Assembly: GCA_013336165.1 (NCBI GenBank)
Contig: JAAXUF010000002.1
Coordinates: forward strand, 1-64,000
Direction of reading: 5' to 3'
DNA length: 64,000 nucleotides
From: Coriobacteriia bacterium
Lineage (GTDB): Bacteria; Actinomycetota; Coriobacteriia; Anaerosomatales; JAAXUF01
A program made the position numbers and the translations under genes. Under the pieces are notes generated by a model. The model searched no databases and was not told the DNA's origin. It saw only the letters and a list, made by a program, of their open reading frames with translations. This document shows, piece by piece, positions 25,165 to 33,056 of the stretch; the first letter of the stretch is position 1; each line of letters starts with the position of its first letter.

Positions 25165-25508
25165 CGGACGGCCTCCTTGCCGAGCAGACTGTCCATTGCA
25201 CCCGTCACGCCTTCCCACGCTTTCGCCATCGCTCCGAACTCCCTCTCGCCCTCAGTCGACAACCGGTAGTACTTCCTCGGCGGTCCTAACGGCGACTCAC
25301 GCCATACCGAAGTGACGAGTCCCGCTTTCTTCAGCCGCGACAGCAGCGGATAGACCGTCCCGGCGCTGATCGCCAACCCCGGATGCTCGCCGAGGCGATC
25401 AACGATCTCGGCGCCGTACGCCTCGCCGCCATGCAGCAGTGCGAGAATGGCGAGTTCAACCACACCTTTGCGAAACTGGGAAAACACCGCCTCACCACCT
25501 GCAGACAT
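25161..25508 (-). CDS. PadR family transcriptional regulator
   Basis: A 115-residue winged-helix regulator: VELAILALLHGGEAYGAEIV, then the recognition segment SAGTVYPLLSRLKKAGLV and the wing GPPRKYYRLS. PadR proteins of this short subfamily usually repress their own operon, often an ABC exporter. ATG 25508 is chosen over GTG 25520 because GGAG lies 7 nt upstream. Inverted repeats upstream (25534-25579) may be its operator. Confidence 0.93.
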   Translation of the reverse strand: MSAGGEAVFSQFRKGVVELAILALLHGGEAYGAEIVDRLGEHPGLAISAGTVYPLLSRLKKAGLVTSVWRESPLGPPRKYYRLSTEGEREFGAMAKAWEGVTGAMDSLLGKEAVR

Positions 25509-25533
25509 CACGTGCTCCACTCTGTGCTTCGAC

Positions 25534-25579
25534 GCTTGTCAGACAAGCTTCCTTGTATTGCACGGTAGATGGTAATACA
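25534..25579. promoter_or_regulatory. candidate PadR operator
   Basis: Two inverted repeats lie 26-71 nt upstream of padR: a perfect palindrome GCTTGTC-A-GACAAGC (25534-25548) and TGTATT/AATACA (25554-25559 and 25574-25579, 14-nt spacer). The second resembles PadR-family boxes. Autoregulation is inferred from position. Confidence 0.45.
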
Positions 25580-25629
25580 TACTAGAGAGCATGGCAAGAA
25601 GAAGAGCTGGAACACTTCCGACGTGTGCG

Positions 25630-26268
25630 TTAGCTGGCCACCGGGTCGCTCGATGCGAGCGATTTCAGTGTGCATGGGATGCGGAAGTAGGTGACGCTCA
25701 TGCCTTCCGGATGGCGCGGTCGCAACACCGGAGTCAGCATGACTGCCCCCCTGATGCCCGCCTCGGCCAGAACATCGAGAGCCGCGTCGACCGCGTCGGG
25801 CGCACATGCGATGAGCGCGAGCGACACCCCCAACTCCTGCACCCGGACAGACGCATCGGCAAGCGCCTCCACTGTGACGCCGGCGATCTCCGCGCCCACA
25901 TCCTCGGCCCTCTCGGAGAAGTAGGCGACGGGACGCATTCCAAAGTCCCGCGCCGGAAACGTGATCGCAAGTCCGCGAAGGATATCGGCATTGCCGACGA
26001 TGACAAAGGGATGCGCCGCCGAGAGCTCCAGAAACTCCTGGAGCGCCTCGTACAGAGGCTCCAGCGCGAAACCCGACCCGGGACGTCCTTCGATCGGCAC
26101 GTTCCTCAAATCGTGGCGCACGGTCTCCTCGGAGAGTCCGAGTTCCTCTGCGATCTCCCGCGATGTGACCGGCCGAGAAGGACGCGCGCCCAACAGCCCG
26201 CCGAGAAAACAGTGGTAGCGAGAGAGCCTGAGCATTGTCGCCTCAGATGATTGTGTGTACTCGCTCAT
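25630..26268 (-). CDS. Rex-like winged-helix/CoA-binding-fold protein
   Basis: A 212-residue protein with the architecture of the redox repressor Rex: an N-terminal winged helix (RLSRYHCFLGGLL..., VTSREIAEELGLSEETVRHD) and a C-terminal Rossmann domain. In Rex the NADH loop is a glycine-rich GxGNLGxA; here it reads VIVGNADILRGLA, lacking the glycines. It may therefore sense another ligand or none. ATG 26268 with AGGGGG 7 nt upstream sets the start. It precedes the PadR operon and is divergent from the cupredoxin lipoprotein gene. Confidence 0.78.
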   Translation of the reverse strand: MSEYTQSSEATMLRLSRYHCFLGGLLGARPSRPVTSREIAEELGLSEETVRHDLRNVPIEGRPGSGFALEPLYEALQEFLELSAAHPFVIVGNADILRGLAITFPARDFGMRPVAYFSERAEDVGAEIAGVTVEALADASVRVQELGVSLALIACAPDAVDAALDVLAEAGIRGAVMLTPVLRPRHPEGMSVTYFRIPCTLKSLASSDPVAS

Positions 26269-26451
26269 GCACAACCCCCTCGAGTTGAGCCGCGTCGATA
26301 CGCACCCGACGATACCGCACTGCACGAATTTGCGCCAACACGTTAGATCCTCCCCCTACTTTGGTACAGAGATACACGAGGTTCGTTACAGCCTCAACGA
26401 ATGCCGGAAGAGGCCCCAGCGGGGGTGCAGATGGGAAAGTGAGGAACCAAC

Positions 26452-26967
26452 ATGGCACGGGTCAATTGGAGGCGGGTCGGAATGCTGGCGGCGTGCGGCG
26501 CTCTCTTGATGGCTGCGCTGGCACTCGGCGGATGCACTAACAGCAAGAGTGCGGACGCGCAATCCACGCAAACCTCCGCCGGCACGCAGACAACCGTCAG
26601 TAATAGCCCGAGCGCAGCGACGTCTGTCGCAACGCAGACGTGCGCCGCGTGCACCACCAAGGTGATGCCCACCATGGTGGTGGGGACGGTCAAGGACACC
26701 GGCGGCACGCAAGTCATTGAGATCGGCGTCAAGGACGGCTACTACTATCCGAACCAGTTCACCGTCAAAGCGGGCTCACCAGTCAAGATCGTCTTCACAG
26801 GCAAGGTCGCCGGCTGCCTCGGCAAGCCCAAGTTCACGAGCCTGAACAAGCAGGCCGACTTCAGAGAGACCGGAACTGCGACTCTCGAGATTGGAACGCT
26901 TGCGGCCGGCACGTACGAGTTCACGTGCGGCATGGGCATGCTGGGTGGCAAGCTCATCGTCCAGTAG
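26452..26967 (+). CDS. cupredoxin-like lipoprotein 1
   Basis: A 171-residue exported lipoprotein: signal peptide with lipobox LALGGC (Cys28), a Ser/Thr-rich linker, a CAAC motif near residue 64, then a cupredoxin-type domain (about 75-171). Conserved in it are DGYYYPNQFTVKAGSPVKIV, AGCLGKP and the terminal metal-site-like GTYEFTCGMGM. Such domains bind copper or another soft metal outside the cell; the metal here is not known. It is followed by a strong hairpin terminator and by a paralogue. Confidence 0.82.
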   Translation: MARVNWRRVGMLAACGALLMAALALGGCTNSKSADAQSTQTSAGTQTTVSNSPSAATSVATQTCAACTTKVMPTMVVGTVKDTGGTQVIEIGVKDGYYYPNQFTVKAGSPVKIVFTGKVAGCLGKPKFTSLNKQADFRETGTATLEIGTLAAGTYEFTCGMGMLGGKLIVQ

Positions 26968-27001
26968 CGTAACAGGGTCTCAGCTCTCAGACGCAATACA
27001 G

Positions 27002-27041
27002 GTGCGCACGGCCCGTGCTCCGCATAGGCCGTGCGCACTTT
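27002..27041 (+). terminator. rho-independent-type hairpin after cupredoxin lipoprotein 1
   Basis: A perfect 12-bp stem, GTGCGCACGGCC (27002-27013) with GGCCGTGCGCAC (27027-27038), then TTT. It begins 35 nt after the stop codon, and separates the two paralogous lipoprotein genes. Confidence 0.75.
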
Positions 27042-27099
27042 GGGAATGTAATCGACAGCCCGACAACGTCCGCCCGAACATGCCAGAAAGAACACGCCC

Positions 27100-27741
27100 A
27101 TGGAATCGCACGCAATGCGCCGACGCACAATTGCCCTCGTGGTGTTGATCGCTCTGTCCATCACTCTGGGCGCCTGCAGCAAGAAGACATCGTCCACCGA
27201 CCAATCGTCGAATGGAGCATCGGGCGCATCCACACAGACGGCGACCTCAGATTCCACGACGGGTACCGCCTCATCCTCCGGCGTCACCACGGCCCCAGCG
27301 TCAGCGGCGTCGGCTTCCGGCGAGTGCGCCGCATGTGCGGGTCTGGGCACGGCACCGATCGTGGTAGGCACCGTGACTGTCATTCCCGATGCGCAAGGGA
27401 CGAGCACGGGCGGCGGCTCCGGTGGCGGAATGATGGGCGGCGGCGGACAGGCCGCGCCGACAGCGACCGTCGGCGGCACACAGGTAGCTTCAGTCCTGAT
27501 CAAGAACGGCTACTACAGCCCGAACGTCTTCTACGTGATCTCCAGTCTACCGGTGAGGGTTGTATTCACTGGTAGCGCAACGGGGTGTCTGGCCAATCCG
27601 ACGTTTCAGAAGCTCGGTAAGACGGTCAATTTCGAGAAGACCGGCTACGGCGTCATCGACCTCGGTAAACTCGCTCCTGGAACCTACGAGTTCACCTGCG
27701 GCATGGACACGTTTGGCGGCAGAATCGTGGTTCAGTATTAG
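27100..27741 (+). CDS. cupredoxin-like lipoprotein 2
   Basis: A 213-residue paralogue of the preceding lipoprotein: lipobox ITLGAC, a long Ser/Thr/Ala linker, a CAAC motif (GECAACAG), PIVVGTVTVIPD, a Gly/Met-rich stretch (GGGSGGGMMGGGGQ) that could bind metal, then a cupredoxin domain with NGYYSPNVFYVISS, TGCLANP and GTYEFTCGMDTFGG. An ATG five codons later (27115) is an alternative start. It converges with the TauE/SafE-like gene, with 14 nt between stops. Confidence 0.82.
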   Translation: MESHAMRRRTIALVVLIALSITLGACSKKTSSTDQSSNGASGASTQTATSDSTTGTASSSGVTTAPASAASASGECAACAGLGTAPIVVGTVTVIPDAQGTSTGGGSGGGMMGGGGQAAPTATVGGTQVASVLIKNGYYSPNVFYVISSLPVRVVFTGSATGCLANPTFQKLGKTVNFEKTGYGVIDLGKLAPGTYEFTCGMDTFGGRIVVQY

Positions 27742-27755
27742 CCGACTGTTCGACT

Positions 27756-28832
27756 CTACTGCGCGTCCACCACAACGATCGTGGCTTGTGCCATTCCTGA
27801 ACCACAGGTCATGACATAGGTTCCGGCCTTCGTGGGAGGTATCGGCACGGCGGTCAGTGTCGAAGGCGCGATGTCTTGAAGGATATGAAGCTGAGGCACC
27901 TCGACCTGCTTGACCTTGGGTCCGGGATCGCCGCACGCCCCGACAGCCGGATCGTTGCGCCTATCCACAATCAAACGGACGGATCGGTTGGCCGGAATCT
28001 CGACCGTGCGCGGCGTGAACTCCATGCTGGCGAACTCAATCGCCACCTCGACAACACCGTCCTGCGCAACCGACCAGTTTGTCTGCTCCTGAGAAGGCGA
28101 CTTCAGCGCATGAGTGACCGCCTGCCTGGCCGTTTCGAACGTCACCGGCGAGCCCACGAGTACGAGTCCCCGGTTGAAAAACACGAGGCCGAAGACGATC
28201 AGGACGACCGCCAGCCCGAGACTCAAGCGATCCCGAAACCGCTTTGGGATGAGGCTCGCGCTCGTGCCGAACGCCACAAGCAGCGGAGCGGTTCCCACCC
28301 CGAACGCCAGCATGCCGAGCGCTCCGGTCACTGCGCTGCCTGAGGCCGCAGCCATCAGCTCCGCGCCCACGAGCGGGCCACACGGCATCAGCCCGGTCAG
28401 AAGGCCAAACATGGCGGGCGTCGCCAGCGAAGCTTCGCCCGTCTCGGCGTCGGACTTCGCTTTGCGCCGTGTCCGTCTCAGAGCGCTGACCAGGAACTTC
28501 GGCGGTTCAGGCATCAGCCGAAGCGCCCATGGAACTCTCCCCGTCAGACCGATCCCGAGCACGACCATCAGTACACCGGCGGCGAACAGTGCCCACGGGC
28601 GCACCCTGTCAAAGTCGAAGAATGCGCCCACCGCGCCGAGAAGCAGTCCAACGATGGCGTAGCTGATGAACCGGGCCACGTGATAGGCGGCGTGCGGTGC
28701 CAGCCTGTGACCCCATGCGCCTTCTGCATCGCCCTTCACGGCGTAGCTGAGGATCAGAGGTCCGCACATTGAAACGCAGTGCACGCTTGTGACAAGCCCG
28801 AGAGCGAACATTGAGTACACGAAGACAGACAT
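27756..28832 (-). CDS. TauE/SafE (UreH/DsbD_2-like) membrane protein with C-terminal cupredoxin domain
   Basis: A 358-residue fusion. Residues 1-235 form six to seven membrane spans with SVHCVSMCGPLILSYAV at the N-terminus and GLMPCGPLVGAELMAAASGS in the middle; these paired Cys/Pro-Cys-Gly motifs are typical of the UreH/CcdA-like transporters linked to copper delivery. Residues about 255-358 are an extracytoplasmic cupredoxin-like domain ending GTYVMTCGSGM, the same ending as the two lipoproteins next door. A role in soft-metal or electron handling at the membrane is inferred. Confidence 0.82.
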   Translation of the reverse strand: MSVFVYSMFALGLVTSVHCVSMCGPLILSYAVKGDAEGAWGHRLAPHAAYHVARFISYAIVGLLLGAVGAFFDFDRVRPWALFAAGVLMVVLGIGLTGRVPWALRLMPEPPKFLVSALRRTRRKAKSDAETGEASLATPAMFGLLTGLMPCGPLVGAELMAAASGSAVTGALGMLAFGVGTAPLLVAFGTSASLIPKRFRDRLSLGLAVVLIVFGLVFFNRGLVLVGSPVTFETARQAVTHALKSPSQEQTNWSVAQDGVVEVAIEFASMEFTPRTVEIPANRSVRLIVDRRNDPAVGACGDPGPKVKQVEVPQLHILQDIAPSTLTAVPIPPTKAGTYVMTCGSGMAQATIVVVDAQ

Positions 28833-28890
28833 CGACGCCCTTTCGGCCCAGTCTTGCAGTCGGCTAGGCTATTCCCTATTCGTTCACGCT

Positions 28891-29832
28891 CTAACGAAGT
28901 CCGGAATCGCTGCTCGCATCCGGCTCGACGTCGGCGGATTGCTGCGACTCAATTGGCCTCGACTCCGTATGGGAGTGCGACAAGGAGAAGACTCCGAAGA
29001 TCGCAACAGCTGCAGAGACGGTCATCCAGAACCCCACCCAGGCTGTTATGTTCGCACCCTCTCCCAGCACGACTATGCCAAACAGCACGGCAACCACGGG
29101 GTTCGTCACCGTGAGCGCTCCCACCACAACCTCGGCAGGCCCCGTGGCGTATCCCTGCTGAAGCATCCAGGCACCCCTGACCGATCCCGCCACAAGGGCT
29201 GCTGCGATAACCCAGAAAAGCGGACTGTGCAGCCAGTCGGTACGCCGTATGAACTCGGTCAAGGTCCTGACCAATGCGGACTCCAGCCCATAGAAGAAGG
29301 CACCTCCAGAGGCCCAGAAGAAGCACCGCCACTTCTCGCGGCCGCGCGCGCCGAGGCGGACGAGCCCTTCAGCGGCCGCGTAGACGACGGCGCACGCGAT
29401 CGGAATCCGCCAGGGGTCAAGAACCGTCTGCGTGGTTGCGTGCGTTGCCGCCAAAATGGTGAAGCTCAGGGTCCCGACAAGGGCCTCCGCCACGGCCAGC
29501 CACTTCATCCGGGGGATCGTATGGCGGTGGATCTTTGCGGAAAGAATAACCGACCAGGGAACCGCCAGAATCCCAATCGGCTGCACCACGGTTACCGGCG
29601 CCAGCACGAGGCCCACAATGTTCAGCACAGACCCGACGCCAGCGAGCGCCAGCCCTGCAAGCCAGCGAGGGGCACGCACCAATGCCCACAGGTCTGAGAT
29701 GCCCATGTGCAGCTTGAGGCGGTTTTCCCCGATTTGTCTGCCCACCGCGTTCTTCTGGACCGTTGAGCCGAGGGCAAAGAAGAGCGATGCGATGACCGTT
29801 ATCACAATCGCCAAAGGAATGTTCTGATTCAC
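28891..29832 (-). CDS. DMT/EamA-type permease
   Basis: About 313 residues with nine to ten membrane spans, of the drug/metabolite transporter type. The first span is IPLAIVITVIASLFFALGS followed by TVQKNAVGRQIGENRLKLH. Internal features are VVQPIGILAVPWSVILSAK and a second half with VVVGALTVTNPVVAVLFGI. The substrate is unknown. The frame is open to 30111, but the upstream part lacks transporter features. GTG 29832 is taken as the start, with only a weak ribosome site. The C-terminal tail is acidic. Confidence 0.75.
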   Translation of the reverse strand: MNQNIPLAIVITVIASLFFALGSTVQKNAVGRQIGENRLKLHMGISDLWALVRAPRWLAGLALAGVGSVLNIVGLVLAPVTVVQPIGILAVPWSVILSAKIHRHTIPRMKWLAVAEALVGTLSFTILAATHATTQTVLDPWRIPIACAVVYAAAEGLVRLGARGREKWRCFFWASGGAFFYGLESALVRTLTEFIRRTDWLHSPLFWVIAAALVAGSVRGAWMLQQGYATGPAEVVVGALTVTNPVVAVLFGIVVLGEGANITAWVGFWMTVSAAVAIFGVFSLSHSHTESRPIESQQSADVEPDASSDSGLR

Positions 29833-30026
29833 CGTCAACCTATTTCGTTCGGCAGCCTTGGTCGGCCGATCCGGGCGTTTCGCAGATCCGCGGGGAGTCC
29901 CACTACAGGGTACGCGAAAGACCTCGACTTTGTCGCCGAGGCCCCAATCTCGCCGCGAAGACCAGCGGCTCTCTCCGAACTTCGAACGCCTATCTCGACC
30001 ACGGCAATATAGTGTCCTACCAGCTA

Positions 30027-30071
30027 AAACGCCCCTTCGAGTATCTCCGGAGAGACCCCTCAGGGGCGTTT
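30027..30071. terminator. 10-bp inverted repeat, possible bidirectional terminator
   Basis: AAACGCCCCT (30027-30036) and AGGGGCGTTT (30062-30071) match perfectly, with a smaller CCCCTCAGGGG hairpin nested at the right end. The AT-rich outer bases supply short T-runs in both directions. The 25-nt loop is long for a simple terminator. Confidence 0.4.
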
Positions 30072-30237
30072 CGTTTCCAATTGTGGGCGATGAGGGATGC
30101 ACTTCGAACACCCTGAATCACCCGACCTAGACTCCTTCCCATCATCTAAATGCAACGTGACGATTGAAGACTACTGTTTCGGCGAGACTGTCTCGAGGGT
30201 TTCTATCAACTCTAGGAGGTATTTTGCCAGCTTGAAG

Positions 30238-30264
30238 GCTGTCTGCATTCTCTATGCAGACGGC
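30238..30264 (+). other. 11-bp RNA hairpin upstream of DUF2202 gene
   Basis: GCTGTCTGCAT (30238-30248) pairs with ATGCAGACGGC (30254-30264) around TCTCT, with one T-G pair. It lies about 200 nt upstream of the gene and could be part of its leader or a terminator; TTTTT follows 20 nt later. I recognise no riboswitch class. Confidence 0.35.
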
Positions 30265-30463
30265 GACAAAACCCACGCTTTTTCAGCGCAGACCACTTCT
30301 TACACCTACAAGAGAAGGAGTCTCAGCCCGCTGGCTGCCCGCACAATTCTCGGACTCAATGCGCACAAGTCGTTCGCTCGGCGTTCACCTACTCTTCACC
30401 CTGTTACTTCAGGCTGAGTGCACCGGGAGAGACAATCTCCCGCAATCTACGGAGGTTATCAGC

Positions 30464-31102
30464 ATGCGCAGATCACTCAATCGCACTGCTGGCTTCATAG
30501 CGGCAGCCTCGCTCGCACTCGTGCTAACGGTTTCGGCAGTCGCGTGCGCTCCAACCCGCAGCGCAGTGGATGTCGCCACCTCGGTGACGGCGACCACCCC
30601 TTCGACCGCCGCCGACTCGCAACTGGCAGCGAATGTTGGCACCCCGGTGCCGACGACCACCCCTGCGAGCGCCGCCGACTCGCAACTGGCAGCGGACTTG
30701 GCCTTTATGCGCGAGGAAGAGCGGCTGGCGCATGATGTGTACACGGTACTCGCACTGAAGTGGGGCACCCCTGTATTCACCAATATCGCGGCAAGCGAGC
30801 AGCAGCACACTGACACCATGGCCGCGCTCCTCTCTCGCTACGGAGTCGCGGACCCCGCTGCGGGCGAAGCAGCCGGCGTCTACGCATATCCCGCGCTACA
30901 GGAGCTCTACAACCAACTCGTGGCCAAAGGCTCGACCTCGGTGACCGCCGCATTCGAAGTCGGCAAGACTATCGAGGAAGTCGACATCGCCGACCTCGAT
31001 GAGCGGATCGCGCGTAACGACGAGGCCGATGTGTTGGCGGCCTTCAAGAACCTGCGGGCCGGCTCAGAGAACCACCTTCGCGCTTTCAACAACCAGCTCT
31101 AG
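30464..31102 (+). CDS. DUF2202 domain lipoprotein
   Basis: A 212-residue exported protein. The signal peptide ends at a lipobox-like SAVAC. A linker follows that contains two imperfect 21-residue repeats ending SAADSQLAA, encoded by a 24-bp direct repeat (30608-30631 and 30671-30694). The C-terminal 145 residues are DUF2202, a four-helix ferritin-like domain: FMREEERLAHDVYTVL, ASEQQHTDTMAALL, LQELYNQLV and a final E-N-H helix. The Glu/His pattern suggests a di-metal site. GGAGG 8 nt before the ATG sets the start. Confidence 0.88.
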   Translation: MRRSLNRTAGFIAAASLALVLTVSAVACAPTRSAVDVATSVTATTPSTAADSQLAANVGTPVPTTTPASAADSQLAADLAFMREEERLAHDVYTVLALKWGTPVFTNIAASEQQHTDTMAALLSRYGVADPAAGEAAGVYAYPALQELYNQLVAKGSTSVTAAFEVGKTIEEVDIADLDERIARNDEADVLAAFKNLRAGSENHLRAFNNQL

Positions 31103-31214
31103 GGCGGCACCACGGACAATGGCACTGGTGCCCAGGACGCCGACGAGGACAACGGTATGCGTCGCAGATCCGGTCTCAGTAGCCATCCCCTACACGACAG
31201 CGCCGGACATCAAA

Positions 31215-31238
31215 GAACGGCCCCCCACGGGGCCGTTC
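31215..31238 (+). terminator. hairpin downstream of DUF2202 gene
   Basis: A perfect 10-bp stem GAACGGCCCC/GGGGCCGTTC around CCAC. It lacks a T-run, so termination is likely but not certain. It lies 112 nt after the stop codon. Confidence 0.5.
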
Positions 31239-31274
31239 AGACTCGAAACTATCAGGCCATCCGAAGATCAGATG

Positions 31275-31319
31275 TGTCCACGTTGTCCTGGCACATCTGT
31301 CCACGATGTCCTGAGACAT
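31275..31319. repeat. tandem 22-bp imperfect repeat, possible insertion-sequence end
   Basis: TGTCCACGTTGTCCTGGCAC and TGTCCACGATGTCCTGAGAC begin two copies (31275-31296 and 31298-31319) that match at about 19 of 22 positions. Multiple short repeats with a TGTC...CCTGAGACA core resemble the ends of IS21/IS481-type elements. No transposase is nearby, so this would be a remnant, next to tRNA-Val. Confidence 0.4.
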
Positions 31320-31323
31320 GACA

Positions 31324-31398
31324 TGGTGGGCGATGAGGGATTCGAACCCCCGACCTCTTCCGTGTAAAGGAAGCACTCTCCCGCTGAGTTAATCGCCC
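31324..31398 (-). tRNA. tRNA-Val (TAC anticodon)
   Basis: Minus-strand cloverleaf: acceptor GGGCGAT/ATCGCCC, anticodon stem CTTCC/GGAAG around TTTACAC (anticodon TAC), T loop TTCGAAT, discriminator A and encoded CCA at 31324-31326. Confidence 0.95.
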
Positions 31399-31499
31399 AA
31401 ATGCGGAAATCATTATTGCACGGACTGAAAACCTCTGCCCCTGAAACCCTCAGTGCCTAGCCTATCCATTCGGCTTGCGATATTCGCCGACACAGAAAC

Positions 31500-31528
31500 T
31501 TGAGGTAACTCAATTAATGTCCGATACA
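31500..31528 (+). promoter_or_regulatory. possible promoter of the GGDEF gene
   Basis: TTGAGG (31500-31505) and GATACA (31523-31528) with a 17-bp spacer, about 75 nt before the TTG start, in an AT-richer stretch. It matches a sigma-70-type promoter fairly well. Confidence 0.4.
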
Positions 31529-31604
31529 TGCAGCAGAGAGTTCTGCGGAATCGGCACGGATACGATGGTGGAGCCGCAATCCGCTCAGGGGGAAGGGAAT
31601 CGCA

Positions 31605-33056
31605 TTGGAGAGTGAGTTGCTTCAGACGGCGCTCATCATCGTTGCATTCGGCATCAACATCGTGGCTTTGAGTCTTACCCGTGGCCGGCTGACCCGAGAG
31701 TCCGTCCGGAAATCGGCCGCCTTGCGTCTCGAGCGTGACAAGTTCGAGGCTCTGCTCAGCATCACTGGTGCCATGATTGTGGGCCTGACCACTAATGGCA
31801 GGGTTCTTCTGGTCAACAACAAGGGCTGCGAGACACTCGGGAGAAGCCGAGCGGAAGTCCTGGGACTCGACTGGTTCTCCAGTTTCGTGAGCACCCGAAC
31901 CCGCGACGCCGTGCGAGCTGGGTTCTCGGCATTTGTGGGTGGGTTGGAGCGCAACAGCCATACCGAGTACTGCATCATCGACGCCGAGGGGGTTGAACAT
32001 TCGGTCGTCTGGACGCGCACTCTGCTCAGGGATGATACCGGCGAGGTTATCGGCGTCCTAGGATCCGGAGAGATCATCGCCGAGTATGCAGGGGTGGGAG
32101 ACCGCCTGCGACTTGAGTCTTTCTTACTGGACAACGCCAGCGACTCGATTCTCATTCACGACCACAGTGGAGCGATCCTCTACGCGAATGCGGCAGCGTG
32201 TAGCCTGCGCGGACTCACGCGCGAGAAGCTGTTGTCGCGCACGTTCTCAGAGTTCATGGAGCCGCGAGACTCTGGTTTGAACATCATGCTAGATGACCTG
32301 AACGGACAGGGAAGCGTTGTCTATGAGGTTGAGCATCATCTGCCAAACGGCGACACACTGGTTCTGGAGATGCACTCCCGGCTCATCATCTACGAAGGAA
32401 GGAGCGCCATCCTCAGCATCGGCAGAGATATCACCGAACGTCAGCGCGCCGAGAGCCTGGTCCATCACCTCGCCTATTACGACGGGCTCACCGGACTAGC
32501 CAACCGCACTCTGTTCATTGACCGGCTTGAGATCGCCTCGCGCTTCGCGAAGCGCACCTCCGAAAAGATGGCTGTGCTCTTCCTGGACATTGACGACTTC
32601 AAGTCAGTCAACGATGCCTACGGCCACCTTGTCGGCGACCAACTCCTGCGTCAGATAGCGCGTCGCCTCGAAAGCTGCGTGCGCGAGTCCGACACCGTCT
32701 CCAGATTCGGCGGCGACGAGTTTGCCGTACTGCTCAACGGGCCGAAGTCGGAAACTGACACTGAGAGAGTCGCCTACGACATACTCAAGGCATTGAATTT
32801 GCCGTTTCACATTGGCGAGTGCGAAGTCGAAACGAGCGCAAGCGTCGGCGTGGCCCTCTGCCGAGGCGACCTTCCCATCGATGCGCTGATCGCGCAAGCC
32901 GACGGCGCCATGTACAACGCCAAGGGCGCAGGACGCGGTGCCGTGCGGTTCTACTGCTTCGACCCGACGGAAGCCGATATCGAGTTGGTCAGCATCTCCG
33001 ATGGGCAAGAACAGATAGAATTCGAGCAGACGAAACTGGAAGGATCACCATTGTGA
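31605..33056 (+). CDS. PAS-PAS-GGDEF diguanylate cyclase
   Basis: A 483-residue sensor that should make cyclic di-GMP. One membrane span (about 8-25) is followed by two PAS domains (about 45-165 and 175-285) and a GGDEF domain (about 290-465) with SRFGGDEFAVLL, so the active site is intact. An inhibitory RxxD site (RESD) lies a few residues before it. There is no EAL domain. The start is TTG 31605 after AAGGGA. Its stop overlaps the GTG of the next gene (GTGA), so it is tied to the thioredoxin-reductase-like protein. Confidence 0.93.
   Translation: MESELLQTALIIVAFGINIVALSLTRGRLTRESVRKSAALRLERDKFEALLSITGAMIVGLTTNGRVLLVNNKGCETLGRSRAEVLGLDWFSSFVSTRTRDAVRAGFSAFVGGLERNSHTEYCIIDAEGVEHSVVWTRTLLRDDTGEVIGVLGSGEIIAEYAGVGDRLRLESFLLDNASDSILIHDHSGAILYANAAACSLRGLTREKLLSRTFSEFMEPRDSGLNIMLDDLNGQGSVVYEVEHHLPNGDTLVLEMHSRLIIYEGRSAILSIGRDITERQRAESLVHHLAYYDGLTGLANRTLFIDRLEIASRFAKRTSEKMAVLFLDIDDFKSVNDAYGHLVGDQLLRQIARRLESCVRESDTVSRFGGDEFAVLLNGPKSETDTERVAYDILKALNLPFHIGECEVETSASVGVALCRGDLPIDALIAQADGAMYNAKGAGRGAVRFYCFDPTEADIELVSISDGQEQIEFEQTKLEGSPL

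Larger units (their letters stand above)
29833..30463. other. 631-bp intergenic region
   Basis: No convincing gene. AT content rises from about 30140. It holds an inverted repeat at 30027-30071, a perfect palindrome CGAGAC-T-GTCTCG (30183-30195), a consensus-like AGGAGGT at 30214 with no persuasive start after it, a hairpin at 30238-30264, and the ribosome site of the DUF2202 gene (GGAGG at 30450). The plus-strand frame 30097-30417 has no recognisable features and unusual composition. Confidence 0.6.

Noticed and set aside
30027-30071. Inverted repeat considered as a transposon terminal repeat
   Set aside because: There is no transposase or target duplication, and nested hairpins with T-rich ends fit a terminator better.
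30183-30300. Possible c-di-GMP or other riboswitch upstream of the DUF2202 gene
   Set aside because: The hairpin and nearby bases do not match the conserved core of any class I know.
30097-30417. Plus-strand frame of 106 codons in the intergenic region, with AGGAGGT at 30214
   Set aside because: No start sits at proper spacing after that ribosome-like site, no domain is recognisable and the frame covers two hairpins; more likely non-coding.
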